Shown: positions 18,693 through 27,182, counted from the stretch's first letter. The stretch is 64,000 nt of DNA from Schwartzia succinivorans DSM 10502 (GCF_900129225.1 NZ_FQUG01000008.1:1-64000), one strand, 5' to 3'. Notes: generated by a model from the letters alone, not told the origin. Numbers and translations: made by a program.

Positions 18693-18721
18693 TTGACATC
18701 GAAAAACGGCTTCACTATAAT
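18693..18721 (+). promoter_or_regulatory. Sigma-70-type promoter of the iron-type ABC operon
   Basis: TTGACA (18693-18698), 17-base spacer, TATAAT (18716-18721): essentially consensus. An imperfect palindrome at 18742-18767 (CTGAAAAGGG ... CCCTTTCAG) lies in the leader before the binding-protein gene and could act as operator or mRNA-stabilising hairpin. No convincing Fur box is seen. Confidence 0.85.
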
Positions 18722-18796
18722 TTTAGTCAAATAAGAATAGTCTGAAAAGGGAAGCTTTCCCTTTCAGGCAAACCATTTCACCGAAGGAGTGAGCGT

Positions 18797-19831
18797 ATGA
18801 AAAAGGGTCTCGTATTATTTCTCATTGCGGTCATGGCACTTTCGACTGCACTCTTGACTGGCTGCGGCGGCGGACCGAAGCAGGAGTCAAAGGATGGCGG
18901 TGCCGCAAAAGGCAACAAGCTCGTCATCTACACATCCATGAAGGAGTCGCTGATCAGCGGCATCGTTGAAGGATTCAAGAAAAAGAATCCGGGCATCGAG
19001 GTTGACTATCAGTCCGCAGGCGCAGGCAAGCTTATGGCTAAGATTGCCGCAGAGCGTCAGAGCGGCCACATCCTCGCAGATGTCATCTGGACCTCTGAGG
19101 TTCCTGACTTCTACATGATGAAGAAGGAAGGCATCCTTGAAGTCTACAAGCCTTCCAATCTCAAGGAAATCCTGAATCCGTTTGATGATTACGACGGCTC
19201 CTTCACGGCAGCACGTCTCGGTACTCTCGGTATCGCAGTCAACACGGACAAGATCAAAGAATTCCCGACAGCTTGGGAAGACCTCGCAACGAAGCCTGAA
19301 TACAACAAAGCATTCGGTATCGCTGACCCGGCTCTCTCCGGCACATCCTACATGAGCGTTGCTCTCCTTGAGCATCAGTTCGGCTGGGATTACTTCAACC
19401 GTCTGGCTGCCAACGGCACACGCATTGGCAAAGGCTCCGGCCAGGTTGTCGATGATACGTCCTCCGGCGAGCTCTCCGCATGCCTCGCAGTTGACTACAT
19501 CACAAACAACAAGATTGCAAAGGGCGCACATCTCCAGATGGTATACCCGAAAGAGCTCATCATGGTTCCGAGTCCGGTTGCTATCTTCAAAGGCTCCAAG
19601 AACCTCGATGCCGCAAAGAAATTTGTTGATTACCTGCTGAGCCAGGAAGCACAGCAGAAGGTTGCTGACGCTGGTACGGTTCCTGTCCGCACAGATGTTA
19701 AGCAAAATCCGAAGCACAACCTTCCGAAACCGGAGGACGCTATGAAGAACGGCATCAAGGTCGTTTACACGGAAATCCTCCCGCAGAAGGAAGCTACGAT
19801 TCAGAAATTCACGGAAATCATCAAGAAATAA
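18797..19831 (+). CDS. Iron(III)/organophosphate-type ABC transporter substrate-binding lipoprotein
   Basis: Periplasmic binding protein of the FbpA/FutA/AfuA branch (SBP family 1). A lipoprotein signal ends in LLTGCGGG; the mature protein starts KLVIYTSMKESLISGIVEGF, the characteristic opening of ferric-iron-type binding proteins, and contains ILADVIWTSE and SYMSVALLEHQFGWDYF. Length (344) is normal. GAAGGAG precedes the ATG by 7 bases. It heads an operon with two ATPases and a fused permease. Members of this branch bind Fe3+, 2-aminoethylphosphonate or hexose phosphates. The paired tyrosines of FbpA are not obvious here, so the substrate is left open. Confidence 0.85.
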   Translation: MKKGLVLFLIAVMALSTALLTGCGGGPKQESKDGGAAKGNKLVIYTSMKESLISGIVEGFKKKNPGIEVDYQSAGAGKLMAKIAAERQSGHILADVIWTSEVPDFYMMKKEGILEVYKPSNLKEILNPFDDYDGSFTAARLGTLGIAVNTDKIKEFPTAWEDLATKPEYNKAFGIADPALSGTSYMSVALLEHQFGWDYFNRLAANGTRIGKGSGQVVDDTSSGELSACLAVDYITNNKIAKGAHLQMVYPKELIMVPSPVAIFKGSKNLDAAKKFVDYLLSQEAQQKVADAGTVPVRTDVKQNPKHNLPKPEDAMKNGIKVVYTEILPQKEATIQKFTEIIKK

Positions 19832-19857
19832 CCCTTGCGTGATTCCGCAGAAAAAAG

Positions 19858-19885
19858 ACGACGGGGCGGGAAATCGCCCCGTCGT
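19858..19885 (+). terminator. Partial terminator between binding protein and ABC ATPase
   Basis: 11-bp stem ACGACGGGGCG / CGCCCCGTCGT with a 6-base loop, followed by TTTCATT. Such hairpins after a binding-protein gene usually allow more binding protein than transporter to be made. Confidence 0.75.
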
Positions 19886-19905
19886 TTTCATTAAGGAGGC
19901 CTCTT

Positions 19906-21000
19906 ATGGACATCATCCGCATGGAGGGCATAACAAAGGGGTATCCGGATCATCCGGTGCTCAATGACCTGACGCTTTCCATAAAAAAAGGCGAATGCTT
20001 CACACTGCTCGGTCCCTCGGGCTGCGGCAAAACGGTACTGCTTCGTCTTATCGCCGGCTTCGAATCGCCGGAAACAGGCAAAATCTTTATTGATGACATC
20101 CCTGTCAACGACATGGAAGAGGGAATCGACGTCCCTCCCGAAAACCGCGGTCTCGGCGTTGTTTTCCAGGACTATGCGGTCTGGCCGCACATGACGGTAT
20201 TTGAAAACATCGCTTATCCTCTGAAAATCGCAAATGTTCCAAAGGACGAAATTCAGCAGCGTGTCATGGAAATGGTAGATATCGTAGGCATGAAGGGACT
20301 CGACAAACGTTATCCCTCCGAGCTTTCAGGCGGCCAGCAGCAGCGTGTCGCTCTCGCCCGCGCCCTCGTCGGCAAGCCCTCCCTTATGCTTCTCGATGAA
20401 CCTCTGTCAAACCTTGACGCAAATCTCCGTGAGGAAATGCGTTTTGAAATCAAAGAGCTTCAGAGGAAGCTGGGCGTCACTGTCCTTTACGTCACACACG
20501 ACCAGGAAATCGGTCTTGCCATCTCCGACCGTGTCGCAATCATGGACGAAAACGGCGTAATCCAGCAGATAGGCACCCCGTGGGAAATCTTCGAGCAGCC
20601 TGCGAACCCCTTCGTATTCAACTTCATGGGTATCGCAAACTTCATTGATGTTCGCCGCGACGGCACGAACTTCTTCGTAGGCACAGGCACCCAGCCAATG
20701 CCCTGGGATGAAAAGCCTGAAGGTGAAGCTGTGGACTGGGTCGCAGCCTTCCGCCCGTCTGATGTAACAATTTCCCGTGAGGACAAAGGACTTCACGGCA
20801 TTGTACGCCGTGCAAACTTCCTCGGGGCCATGATGGACTATCTCATTGAAATCGACGGAGCCTTCCTCCGCACAAGCCTTGAGACACATCACGCAATCGC
20901 CCGCGACCTGATACTGAAAGCAGGCGATACCATAAACGTCCAGTTCCTCTCTCTGCACTGGTTCGAAAAAGAAACCTTGAAAGGAGTGCGTAACGAATGA
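19906..21000 (+). CDS. ABC transporter ATPase 1 (Fe3+-type, FbpC-like)
   Basis: Nucleotide-binding subunit. Walker A GPSGCGKT (residues ~37-44), Q-loop in VVFQDYAVWPHMTV, signature LSGGQQQRVALARAL, Walker B LMLLDEPLSNLD and H-loop VTHDQEIG are all intact, followed by a C-terminal regulatory TOBE-like region (ANFIDVRRDGTNFFVG onward). Preceded by AAGGAGG. The stop overlaps the permease start (ATGA), so the two are translationally coupled. The second ATPase of this operon is a paralogue, so the complex may use a heterodimer of nucleotide-binding domains. Confidence 0.92.
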   Translation: MDIIRMEGITKGYPDHPVLNDLTLSIKKGECFTLLGPSGCGKTVLLRLIAGFESPETGKIFIDDIPVNDMEEGIDVPPENRGLGVVFQDYAVWPHMTVFENIAYPLKIANVPKDEIQQRVMEMVDIVGMKGLDKRYPSELSGGQQQRVALARALVGKPSLMLLDEPLSNLDANLREEMRFEIKELQRKLGVTVLYVTHDQEIGLAISDRVAIMDENGVIQQIGTPWEIFEQPANPFVFNFMGIANFIDVRRDGTNFFVGTGTQPMPWDEKPEGEAVDWVAAFRPSDVTISREDKGLHGIVRRANFLGAMMDYLIEIDGAFLRTSLETHHAIARDLILKAGDTINVQFLSLHWFEKETLKGVRNE

Positions 21001-22688
21001 GTCAGGTAAAAACAAAAAGCTCCTTCGGCGTGGCACAGCTCATTCTGTTCCTGTCCATAGCCGTTCTCGTTGTCGTCGTCGCATTCCCGGTGCTTCTGAT
21101 TCTGTTCAACGCGTTCTGGGTTGAAGACCATTTCAACTTCGACGGCGCGATTATGATTTTGCAGCAGCCCGCGACATATCAGGCACTAAAAAATTCTCTT
21201 ATCATCGCGGCTATGTCTACAATCGGAAGTACCATTGTAGGTACCTTCTTTGCATGGCTCGTAACACGCACGGACCTGCCACACAAGAAATTTATGAAGG
21301 CGATGTTCCTTGTGCCATTCATGCTGCCGTCCTTTATCGGTGCTATGGCATGGAAAATGCTTCTCTCCCCTAACGCCGGATTCATCAACCAGTTCTTTAT
21401 GCAGCATCTCGGCTTTACGGGACCGGTTTTCAACATTTACAGCTATCTGGGCATCAGTCTTGTTGAGGTCATGTACCTCTTCCCCTTCGTATTCATTCAG
21501 GTCTGCGGTGCTCTTGAGCGCATGGACCCGACACTTGAGGAATCTGCCCGCATTTCAGGCGCAGGACTTTTCACAATCACAAGAAAAATCACAATTCCTC
21601 TCGTTCTTCCGTCCATCCTTTCCGGTGCGCTGCTCATCATGCTGTACTCAATGGCACACTTCGGTACTGTTGCTGTCCTGGGTATTGAAAACGGTATATA
21701 CAACATACCGACACTCATATACGAGCGTATCCACCAGAGCGGCGGCTCCTTCGATGCCATCCGTACAGGTACGGTTCTCGCGACAGTGCTCGTAATCTCT
21801 GCAGCACTCATCATCTGGGCTCAGAGGAAAATCCTCGGCTCCGGTCATTACCAGATTATCGGCGGCAAGAGCTTCCGTCCTATGGAGCTCAAGCTCCGTG
21901 GTCTCCGTATGCCGATGATGATTTTCTGCTTCCTCTACATCGGATTCACGATTCTCCTGCCTACGGTAGTCATATTCCTTGTGGGAAGCCTCAAGACCTA
22001 CGGTCTTTCCTTCTCGCCGGAGAACCTGTCGCTGGATAACTTCAAGTTCATCCTGTTCGAGTATGCCGTAACACGCGATGCTATCGTAAACAGCGTAACG
22101 CTGGGCTTCACCGCCGCCATCATCACAATGTTTGCCGGTGTCATGATTTCCTACGTTATCGTAAAAATGAAGGTTCGCGGCAAAGGCATCCTCGAATTCC
22201 TCGGAATGCTTCCGTTCTCCGTCCCGGGCTCCGTTATCGCCCTCGGTGTTATCCTCGCCTGGAGCGGACAGTTCGGTGTCAACTTCTACAACACGGTATG
22301 GATTATCCTGCTGGCATACATAGCCCGCTATATGGCATTCTCCCTGAAGGCGAACTCCGCGGCTCTGGAGCAGGTGCATGACTCTCTGGTTGAAGCCTCC
22401 CGTGCCTGCGGTGCTACCATGTGGCAGTCCCTGAAGGATATTGTCCTGCCGCTGGTAAAACCCGGTATGCTGGCAGCCTTCTTCCTAATCTTCCTGCCGT
22501 CACTCCGTGAGCTGACAGTATCAATCATGCTCTACGCACCGACGACACGTACAATCGGTGTTGCCATCTATACTCTTAATGAGGATGGCGAAACCGTTAT
22601 CTCGGCAGCACTTGCAGCCATCGCGCTGATTATCATCGTAATCGGCCAGTTCATCATCAACCATTTCTCGAAGAAGGCAGGTGTGTAA
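20997..22688 (+). CDS. ABC transporter permease, fused two-domain (FbpB-like)
   Basis: Integral membrane permease of 563 residues with about 12 hydrophobic segments, comprising two binding-protein-dependent permease domains in one chain. EAA-type loops that contact the ATPases are visible in both halves (LEESARISGAGLFTITRKIT near residue 180 and LVEASRACGATMWQSLKDI near 465). This fused arrangement is typical of ferric-iron permeases. Translation is coupled to the ATPase upstream by ATGA overlap, and the second ATPase starts 3 bases after the stop. Two distinct ATP-binding subunits for one two-domain permease are consistent with one ATPase per half (inference). Confidence 0.92.
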   Translation: MSQVKTKSSFGVAQLILFLSIAVLVVVVAFPVLLILFNAFWVEDHFNFDGAIMILQQPATYQALKNSLIIAAMSTIGSTIVGTFFAWLVTRTDLPHKKFMKAMFLVPFMLPSFIGAMAWKMLLSPNAGFINQFFMQHLGFTGPVFNIYSYLGISLVEVMYLFPFVFIQVCGALERMDPTLEESARISGAGLFTITRKITIPLVLPSILSGALLIMLYSMAHFGTVAVLGIENGIYNIPTLIYERIHQSGGSFDAIRTGTVLATVLVISAALIIWAQRKILGSGHYQIIGGKSFRPMELKLRGLRMPMMIFCFLYIGFTILLPTVVIFLVGSLKTYGLSFSPENLSLDNFKFILFEYAVTRDAIVNSVTLGFTAAIITMFAGVMISYVIVKMKVRGKGILEFLGMLPFSVPGSVIALGVILAWSGQFGVNFYNTVWIILLAYIARYMAFSLKANSAALEQVHDSLVEASRACGATMWQSLKDIVLPLVKPGMLAAFFLIFLPSLRELTVSIMLYAPTTRTIGVAIYTLNEDGETVISAALAAIALIIIVIGQFIINHFSKKAGV

Positions 22689-22691
22689 AGA

Positions 22692-23759
22692 GTGTCATAC
22701 GTACGTTTAGTAAATGTAACCAAGCGCTTCGGTGATGTCACTGCAGTAGACAACCTCAACTACGAAATCGGAAAAGGCGAATGCTTCTCCATGCTCGGTC
22801 CCTCCGGATGTGGAAAGACAACGACCCTCCGGATGGTAGCCGGCTTCGAGGACCTTTCCGACGGTGAGGTATGGGTAGGCGACCGCCTGCTGTCCTCCCC
22901 GAAGAAAAATCACTATGTTCCGCCCGAAAAGCGCAACTTCGGTATGGTGTTCCAGGCATTTGCAGTATGGCCGCACCTTTCCGTATATGAAAATGTCGCA
23001 TTCCCTCTCCGCATCCGTAAGCTGGATGAAAAGGAAATCGATCAGCGCACTATGGACGCGCTGAAAGCGACGAACCTTGTCAAAGCAAAGGACGAAAGCC
23101 CGGATTTCCTTTCCGGCGGCGGTAAGCAGCGAGTTGCTCTCGCCCGCGCGCTGGCAATCAATCCTGATGTCATGCTCCTTGACGAGCCGCTCTCCAGCCT
23201 TGACCCGCATCTCCGTGAGGAAATGCGTTTCGAAATCAAGGACCTGCAGCAGAAATACGGATTTTCCATCATCTACGTAACACATGACCAGTCAGAGGCT
23301 ATGGCCCTCTCGGACCGTATCCTCGTAATGAAGCTGGGTGTGGTACAGCAGATTGATACGCCGCTGAACATCTATAACAACCCGGCGAACAAATTCGTAT
23401 TCAGCTTCATCGGTCTGTCGAACTTCCTGTCGGTGAAGAACGACGGAAGCCTCGTACTGCCGAACCACGAAGGCAATATCCCGCAGAGCTTCACTCTTCC
23501 GGAACGCCTTGTTGGCGAAGCTGACCTTTCTCTCGCAAGCCGTCCTTCCGAAATCGACTTCACCACCATGGAAGACCCCGAAGGTCTCCACGGTGTCGTA
23601 ACGAGAAAAGCATTCCTCGGAGAGATTGTCGATTATCAGATTAAGATTGGCGACCAGTTCATGCGCGTTCAGAAGAGCCGCAGAGACAAAGGCCCCGAGC
23701 CCGGTGAAAACTGCGCGCTCCACCTTCTCCGCCCCTTCTGGTACGCGGAAAACGAATAA
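22692..23759 (+). CDS. ABC transporter ATPase 2 (Fe3+-type), GTG start
   Basis: Nucleotide-binding subunit paralogous to the first ATPase of the operon. Walker A GPSGCGKT (~36-43), VFQAFAVWPHLSV, Walker B VMLLDEPLSSLD and VTHDQSEAM are intact. The signature motif reads LSGGGKQRVALARAL instead of the usual LSGGQQQ; the core SGG and R remain. The last 192 bases (23568-23759, starting at an internal ATG) are duplicated with 97% identity at 25208-25399, beyond an inserted gene. The GTG start, 3 bases after the permease stop, implies coupling. Confidence 0.9.
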   Translation: MSYVRLVNVTKRFGDVTAVDNLNYEIGKGECFSMLGPSGCGKTTTLRMVAGFEDLSDGEVWVGDRLLSSPKKNHYVPPEKRNFGMVFQAFAVWPHLSVYENVAFPLRIRKLDEKEIDQRTMDALKATNLVKAKDESPDFLSGGGKQRVALARALAINPDVMLLDEPLSSLDPHLREEMRFEIKDLQQKYGFSIIYVTHDQSEAMALSDRILVMKLGVVQQIDTPLNIYNNPANKFVFSFIGLSNFLSVKNDGSLVLPNHEGNIPQSFTLPERLVGEADLSLASRPSEIDFTTMEDPEGLHGVVTRKAFLGEIVDYQIKIGDQFMRVQKSRRDKGPEPGENCALHLLRPFWYAENE

Positions 23760-23767
23760 TACATGTA

Positions 23768-23810
23768 AACATAAAAATGGAGCTGCCAAGAGCAGCTCCA
23801 TTTTTATGTT
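23768..23810. terminator. Bidirectional terminator between ABC operon and AlbA_2 gene
   Basis: Near-perfect 19-bp stem from AACATAAAAATGGAGCTGC with a 5-base loop, with A/T runs at both flanks, between convergent genes. Confidence 0.9.
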
Positions 23811-23831
23811 TGTGGCATATATTTATTTACT

Positions 23832-25085
23832 TTACATTTTTGAGTATTTTGTTCCTCGTCCTTTTCCAATCTTCTGAATATGTTTACCGGCTACAAGCAC
23901 CTTTAAAACTCTTATTACCTTATCCCTGCTCCATGACAGCCTTTCAGCAATTTCGCTGCTGCTGTACCTCATTCCGTTATCAAACAGGTCGAGTACAGCC
24001 TGTTCATCAACCGTTACTGAAAAATTACTTTTTTTCACAGGCAGGAAAACAGTAATTGAATTGTCCGTAACAGTAAAGGTCGGTTTAGTCTTATATTCCT
24101 TGTATGTCTCCCGAATTCTTCTTATACCTGTTCCAAACATTTCAATGTAGTGTAATCTGAAAAACAGATTCCCAATTACCGGATTCCTCAAGGAAGAAAT
24201 ACTTCCGTTAAGATACTCCTCCACAGTCATTCCATTTGGAAGTCCCCCCGGTGAAGAAACATCTATATGGTCCGCAAACATAGAAATTCGAATATTGGCA
24301 TTAACATCCCACGTCCTGTGAACTATGGCATTTGCAACTGCTTCACGAAATGCCGCTTCGGGAATCAGTTCAACTGTTTCCCGGGTAATGCCGGTAATTT
24401 GCTCATATTGATAATACCTTTTATATACTTTCACCGCTTGTTCAAACTGCTCAAGTATGGATACTCCAGCTATTGTTTCTCTGTCAAGAATCTCACTGAT
24501 ACTATTTCCAAATCTGGCAATATCTATCCCCGGAAACGAATTTTCATCTGAAATCAGTGCTGCGGCATTCGTATATTGATCCTTTTCCAGCATCAATCCT
24601 AATGTTTTTACGGTATCTTCTGTAATCTTCGTGACGCCAAGTTTCTCTTGTAATATCTGCTCCAAATAATTAAATGTCAGCTTTTTTTCTTTGCAGGGTA
24701 ACGATTCGAAATAAAGATTGCTGCCTTCCAGCGTCAATCTCTTTAACTCAATCTGATCTACTTCTACTGTTGCTGTGCCATTTCTTTTATATGCTTTTCC
24801 TTTATAAAGGTATGGCTTAAACTTCCCCTCTTCTACTTCAAGGGTAATTACCTTCGTTCGCCTGTTTACTGATAAGCTATAGTTTGGTTTTGGTGAAATA
24901 GAGTCATTGATTTTGTTTTCTATGTTCAGACAAACCTCATCAGGGTTTTTAACCCCTAGATTTTCGCCATTGTCTGATACTCCAAAGAGAATTTTTCCCT
25001 GTCCATAATTAGCAAATGCGCTTACCGTTTTCAAAAACGTACTGGTTATATCGGATTTGAATTCTAACGCTCTGCTCTCTCTCAT
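23832..25085 (-). CDS. AlbA_2 (Schlafen-like) / RecG-like ATP-binding domain protein with C-terminal winged helix
   Basis: The 417 residues start with an AlbA_2 domain (ESRALEFKSDITSTFLKTVS, then AFANYGQGKILFGVSDNGE), the putative DNA-binding/Schlafen-like fold. Next comes a GHKL-like ATP-binding segment (FREAVANAIVHRTWD, then ISSPGG-like DVSSPGGLPNGM) and a C-terminal winged helix (YSSSEIAERLSWSRDKVIRVL). Such proteins are annotated as ATP-binding or transcriptional-regulator-like; functions proposed include regulation and phage defence, none proven here. It lies on the opposite strand to its neighbours, between two copies of the ABC-ATPase 3' end, so it is probably acquired. A near-consensus promoter and GGAGG site precede the ATG. 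Confidence 0.82.
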   Translation of the reverse strand: MRESRALEFKSDITSTFLKTVSAFANYGQGKILFGVSDNGENLGVKNPDEVCLNIENKINDSISPKPNYSLSVNRRTKVITLEVEEGKFKPYLYKGKAYKRNGTATVEVDQIELKRLTLEGSNLYFESLPCKEKKLTFNYLEQILQEKLGVTKITEDTVKTLGLMLEKDQYTNAAALISDENSFPGIDIARFGNSISEILDRETIAGVSILEQFEQAVKVYKRYYQYEQITGITRETVELIPEAAFREAVANAIVHRTWDVNANIRISMFADHIDVSSPGGLPNGMTVEEYLNGSISSLRNPVIGNLFFRLHYIEMFGTGIRRIRETYKEYKTKPTFTVTDNSITVFLPVKKSNFSVTVDEQAVLDLFDNGMRYSSSEIAERLSWSRDKVIRVLKVLVAGKHIQKIGKGRGTKYSKM

Positions 25086-25112
25086 TAACTTTTCCTCCTT
25101 CCACTACAAATT

Positions 25113-25141
25113 ATTATAAAAATAATGCAGCATAAATGCAA
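25113..25141 (-). promoter_or_regulatory. Promoter of the AlbA_2 gene
   Basis: On the minus strand TTGCAT (25136-25141), 17 bases, TATAAT (25113-25118). The -35 region lies inside the first of two 28-bp repeats, a layout suited to repression or autoregulation. Confidence 0.75.
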
Positions 25142-25199
25142 CGATAATTTTTTCGTTGCAAAATAGTATGCCATAAATGCGACGCATTTTTTTTCGTTG
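25131..25199. repeat. Two direct 28-bp repeats with internal palindrome (operator candidate)
   Basis: Copies at 25131-25158 and 25172-25199, 41 bp apart start to start (about four helical turns), 23 of 28 positions identical, both shaped CATAAATGC-R-ACG ... TTTTCGTTG. Copy 1 contains the inverted pair CAACG / CGTTG. Copy 1 overlaps the -35 element of the AlbA_2 gene. Binding by its winged-helix protein is inference. Confidence 0.6.
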
Positions 25200-25207
25200 T
25201 AAAAATA

Positions 25208-25399
25208 ATGGAAGACCCTGAAGGCCTCCACGGTGTCGTAACGAGAAAAGCATTCCTCGGAGAAATTGTCGATTATCAGATTAAGATTGGCGACCAGTTC
25301 ATGCGTGTTCAGAAGAGCCGCAGAGACAAAGGCCCCGAGCCCGGTGAAAACTGCGCGCTCCACCTTCTCCGCCCCTTCTGGTACGCAGAAAACGAATAA
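25208..25399 (+). pseudogene. Detached duplicate of the 3' end of ABC ATPase 2
   Basis: A 192-bp segment encoding exactly the same 63 residues as the C-terminus of ATPase 2, but with five nucleotide differences, all at synonymous positions. There is no ribosome binding site and no N-terminal domain, so it is not expected to be functional. It borders the AlbA_2 insertion and is followed by a strong terminator that may have been the original end of the ABC operon. Confidence 0.88.
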
Positions 25400-25412
25400 G
25401 CCCCATATCAAG

Positions 25413-25446
25413 GAACCCCCTGCCGCAATGCTGTGGCAGGGGGTTC
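25413..25446. terminator. Bidirectional terminator after the duplicated ATPase tail
   Basis: 12-bp perfect stem GAACCCCCTGCC / GGCAGGGGGTTC with a 10-base loop, overlapping the end region of the convergent GH84 gene. Confidence 0.8.
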
Positions 25447-25449
25447 TGT

Positions 25450-26862
25450 TTAACTTGAATCTTTTTCCGTGTACCGCAGAGCTTCCTCGATAAAAGCACG
25501 GCAGACTGATTCGGAGAGCTTTGTTTTATCTTCCTTGTCCATTATTTCTTTTAATTTTCCCCGAAGTCTTCTTTCCATCTTTTTCGCATTTTTCTCATCG
25601 CCCTTCCGCCTCGCATCAAGCATATCGAGCGCAAGGCTGTCAGCTGCGGCAAGACGCGCCAAATGTTTCAGATGGCCCTTGCATTCGCGGCGCTGCGTAT
25701 CCGGCAGCCTTTTTCGCAGTATATCAGCCGCCTCTTTAATTGCCACAAATTTTTCACGAAGCCCGGCAAGGCAAATGTCAGCATCAGTGCCTTTTGACCA
25801 CGCATTCCAGAAATCGTTCATATCTGCACGCAGCATATCATCATCATTACGTCCAATACGCGCCCAGCTGTTTTCCATGTGCTGGCTCTGCGCAGCAAAA
25901 AGCTCCATCTGCGGCGATAGCGCACCGTACTGCTCCATGATTGCCTTTTTCCATGCAGTCTCCGGATTATAGCCGTCCGGGTCAATAGCATACTCCGCTC
26001 CTGCAGCAAGAGCGATTTTCGACAACTCCGGCGCAGGCATAGGATTAAAAAAGATTGCCGGAATTCCGGAATCCTTTGGCAATACTTCTACGGGACCAAG
26101 CGCAAGTTTTTCCGGCATGTAGTCATTGACCGGGTAATTCCACCAAAGACCGGGCTTACGTCCATAAATACGGGCTGCACTATTAACAGTCTCCGCAGAC
26201 AGTTCTCCTATTGCAACTCCATCCCCGGTAAAAAGCAATATCACTTCTTTAGGCAATCCTTTTGCAAAATCCCTGGTATATGCATTTATCTCTCCTGCTT
26301 TCTGCATATCCGACAGAAAATATTCCGTCGGCACAGTCATTAGATGAGAGACATCTCCATGTGCCGCTACAAAATGCTCCTCAAGCCAGCGAAGAAGCTC
26401 TGCCTGCCCGGTGCCGTTCTTTTCTTCGATGTCATCAAAAAATACAGCAAAATCCCGTACACCTATGGAATAAACGGATTCCATTTTTTCCAGGAGCTTT
26501 TTCCGATCAGCCGCTCCATGCAGCAGGCTGTATGAAAAATCCAATCCCGGCGAAATCGCAAAAATGAATTTAATATTATTCGCCCGCGACACCCGAACAA
26601 GAGCCTCTATTTTTTTCATTTGCGCTTTTGGATATGGTTCGCGCCATTTTTCCCTATGATATGGATCATCCTTCGGTGCGTAAATATATGAGTTGAGTCC
26701 ATGTGTTCCACAAAATTCTATCATGTCAATACGCTGTTCCTGTGTCCACGGACGTCCATAAAAGCCCTCGACAATCCCACGCACAGGAATTGGCTCAGCG
26801 AAACCCTTTCCCTGGAGCAAAACCACGAGCAGCAGACAACCCACAATTTTTTTCATATTCAT
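25450..26862 (-). CDS. GH84 beta-N-acetylglucosaminidase (O-GlcNAcase/hyaluronidase family), exported
   Basis: A signal peptide (KKIVGCLLLVVLLQGKGFA) precedes a GH84 catalytic barrel. The family opening GIVEGFYGRPWT is present, followed by YIYAPKDDPYHR and the catalytic Asp pair in FFDDIEE (about residue 145), the substrate-assisted pair of O-GlcNAcases. The remainder is a helical C-terminal region (~300-470). At 470 residues it is a minimal GH84 protein without obvious carbohydrate-binding or anchoring modules. It would release N-acetylglucosamine from glycoconjugates in the periplasm or outside the cell. AAGGGG precedes the start; a second ATG lies two codons later. It is monocistronic, convergent to the ABC operon. 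The substrate (host mucin-type glycan versus own glycoprotein) is not known. Confidence 0.88.
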   Translation of the reverse strand: MNMKKIVGCLLLVVLLQGKGFAEPIPVRGIVEGFYGRPWTQEQRIDMIEFCGTHGLNSYIYAPKDDPYHREKWREPYPKAQMKKIEALVRVSRANNIKFIFAISPGLDFSYSLLHGAADRKKLLEKMESVYSIGVRDFAVFFDDIEEKNGTGQAELLRWLEEHFVAAHGDVSHLMTVPTEYFLSDMQKAGEINAYTRDFAKGLPKEVILLFTGDGVAIGELSAETVNSAARIYGRKPGLWWNYPVNDYMPEKLALGPVEVLPKDSGIPAIFFNPMPAPELSKIALAAGAEYAIDPDGYNPETAWKKAIMEQYGALSPQMELFAAQSQHMENSWARIGRNDDDMLRADMNDFWNAWSKGTDADICLAGLREKFVAIKEAADILRKRLPDTQRRECKGHLKHLARLAAADSLALDMLDARRKGDEKNAKKMERRLRGKLKEIMDKEDKTKLSESVCRAFIEEALRYTEKDSS

Positions 26863-27130
26863 ACATTTATCCCCTTAAAAGCAATCATCCTAATACGTAT
26901 CAATAACTTTTTCCGTCACCCGCACGAAAAATATTCTTTCAAAAAGGTGTTGTGGAAAATAACCTTTAGGAATATCCGGTCGAACCTTTTCAAGTTCATC
27001 CCAAAAATTCTTTTTCAGATTCTGTCAGGGGAGATATCTTGAGGTGTAATTCGATGACCATATACACAACTCGAAAGATGGCTACCGCTTCCTAATTGAG
27101 ATATGAAAGAAATAACAGACAGCAAGCATA
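26863..27130. other. Intergenic region without recognised gene
   Basis: The AT-rich stretch between the GH84 start and the hairpin behind the carbonic anhydrase gene must hold the GH84 promoter. A reading-frame fragment at 26962-27042 has no start or family resemblance I recognise. No RNA gene or repeat is seen. Confidence 0.5.
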
Positions 27131-27174
27131 TAATAGAAGGACCGTATACCCAAAAGTATGCGGTCCTCCTATTA
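27131..27174 (-). terminator. Terminator-like hairpin after the carbonic anhydrase gene
   Basis: 19-base arms TAATAGAAGGACCGTATAC and GTATGCGGTCCTCCTATTA, pairing with two or three mismatches, 9 bases past the stop codon. Confidence 0.65.
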
Positions 27175-27182
27175 CATACGGC

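Noticed and set aside
18887-19891. 334-codon minus-strand frame opposite the iron-type binding protein
   Set aside because: Shadow of a gene with a clear lipobox, promoter and family motifs on the plus strand.
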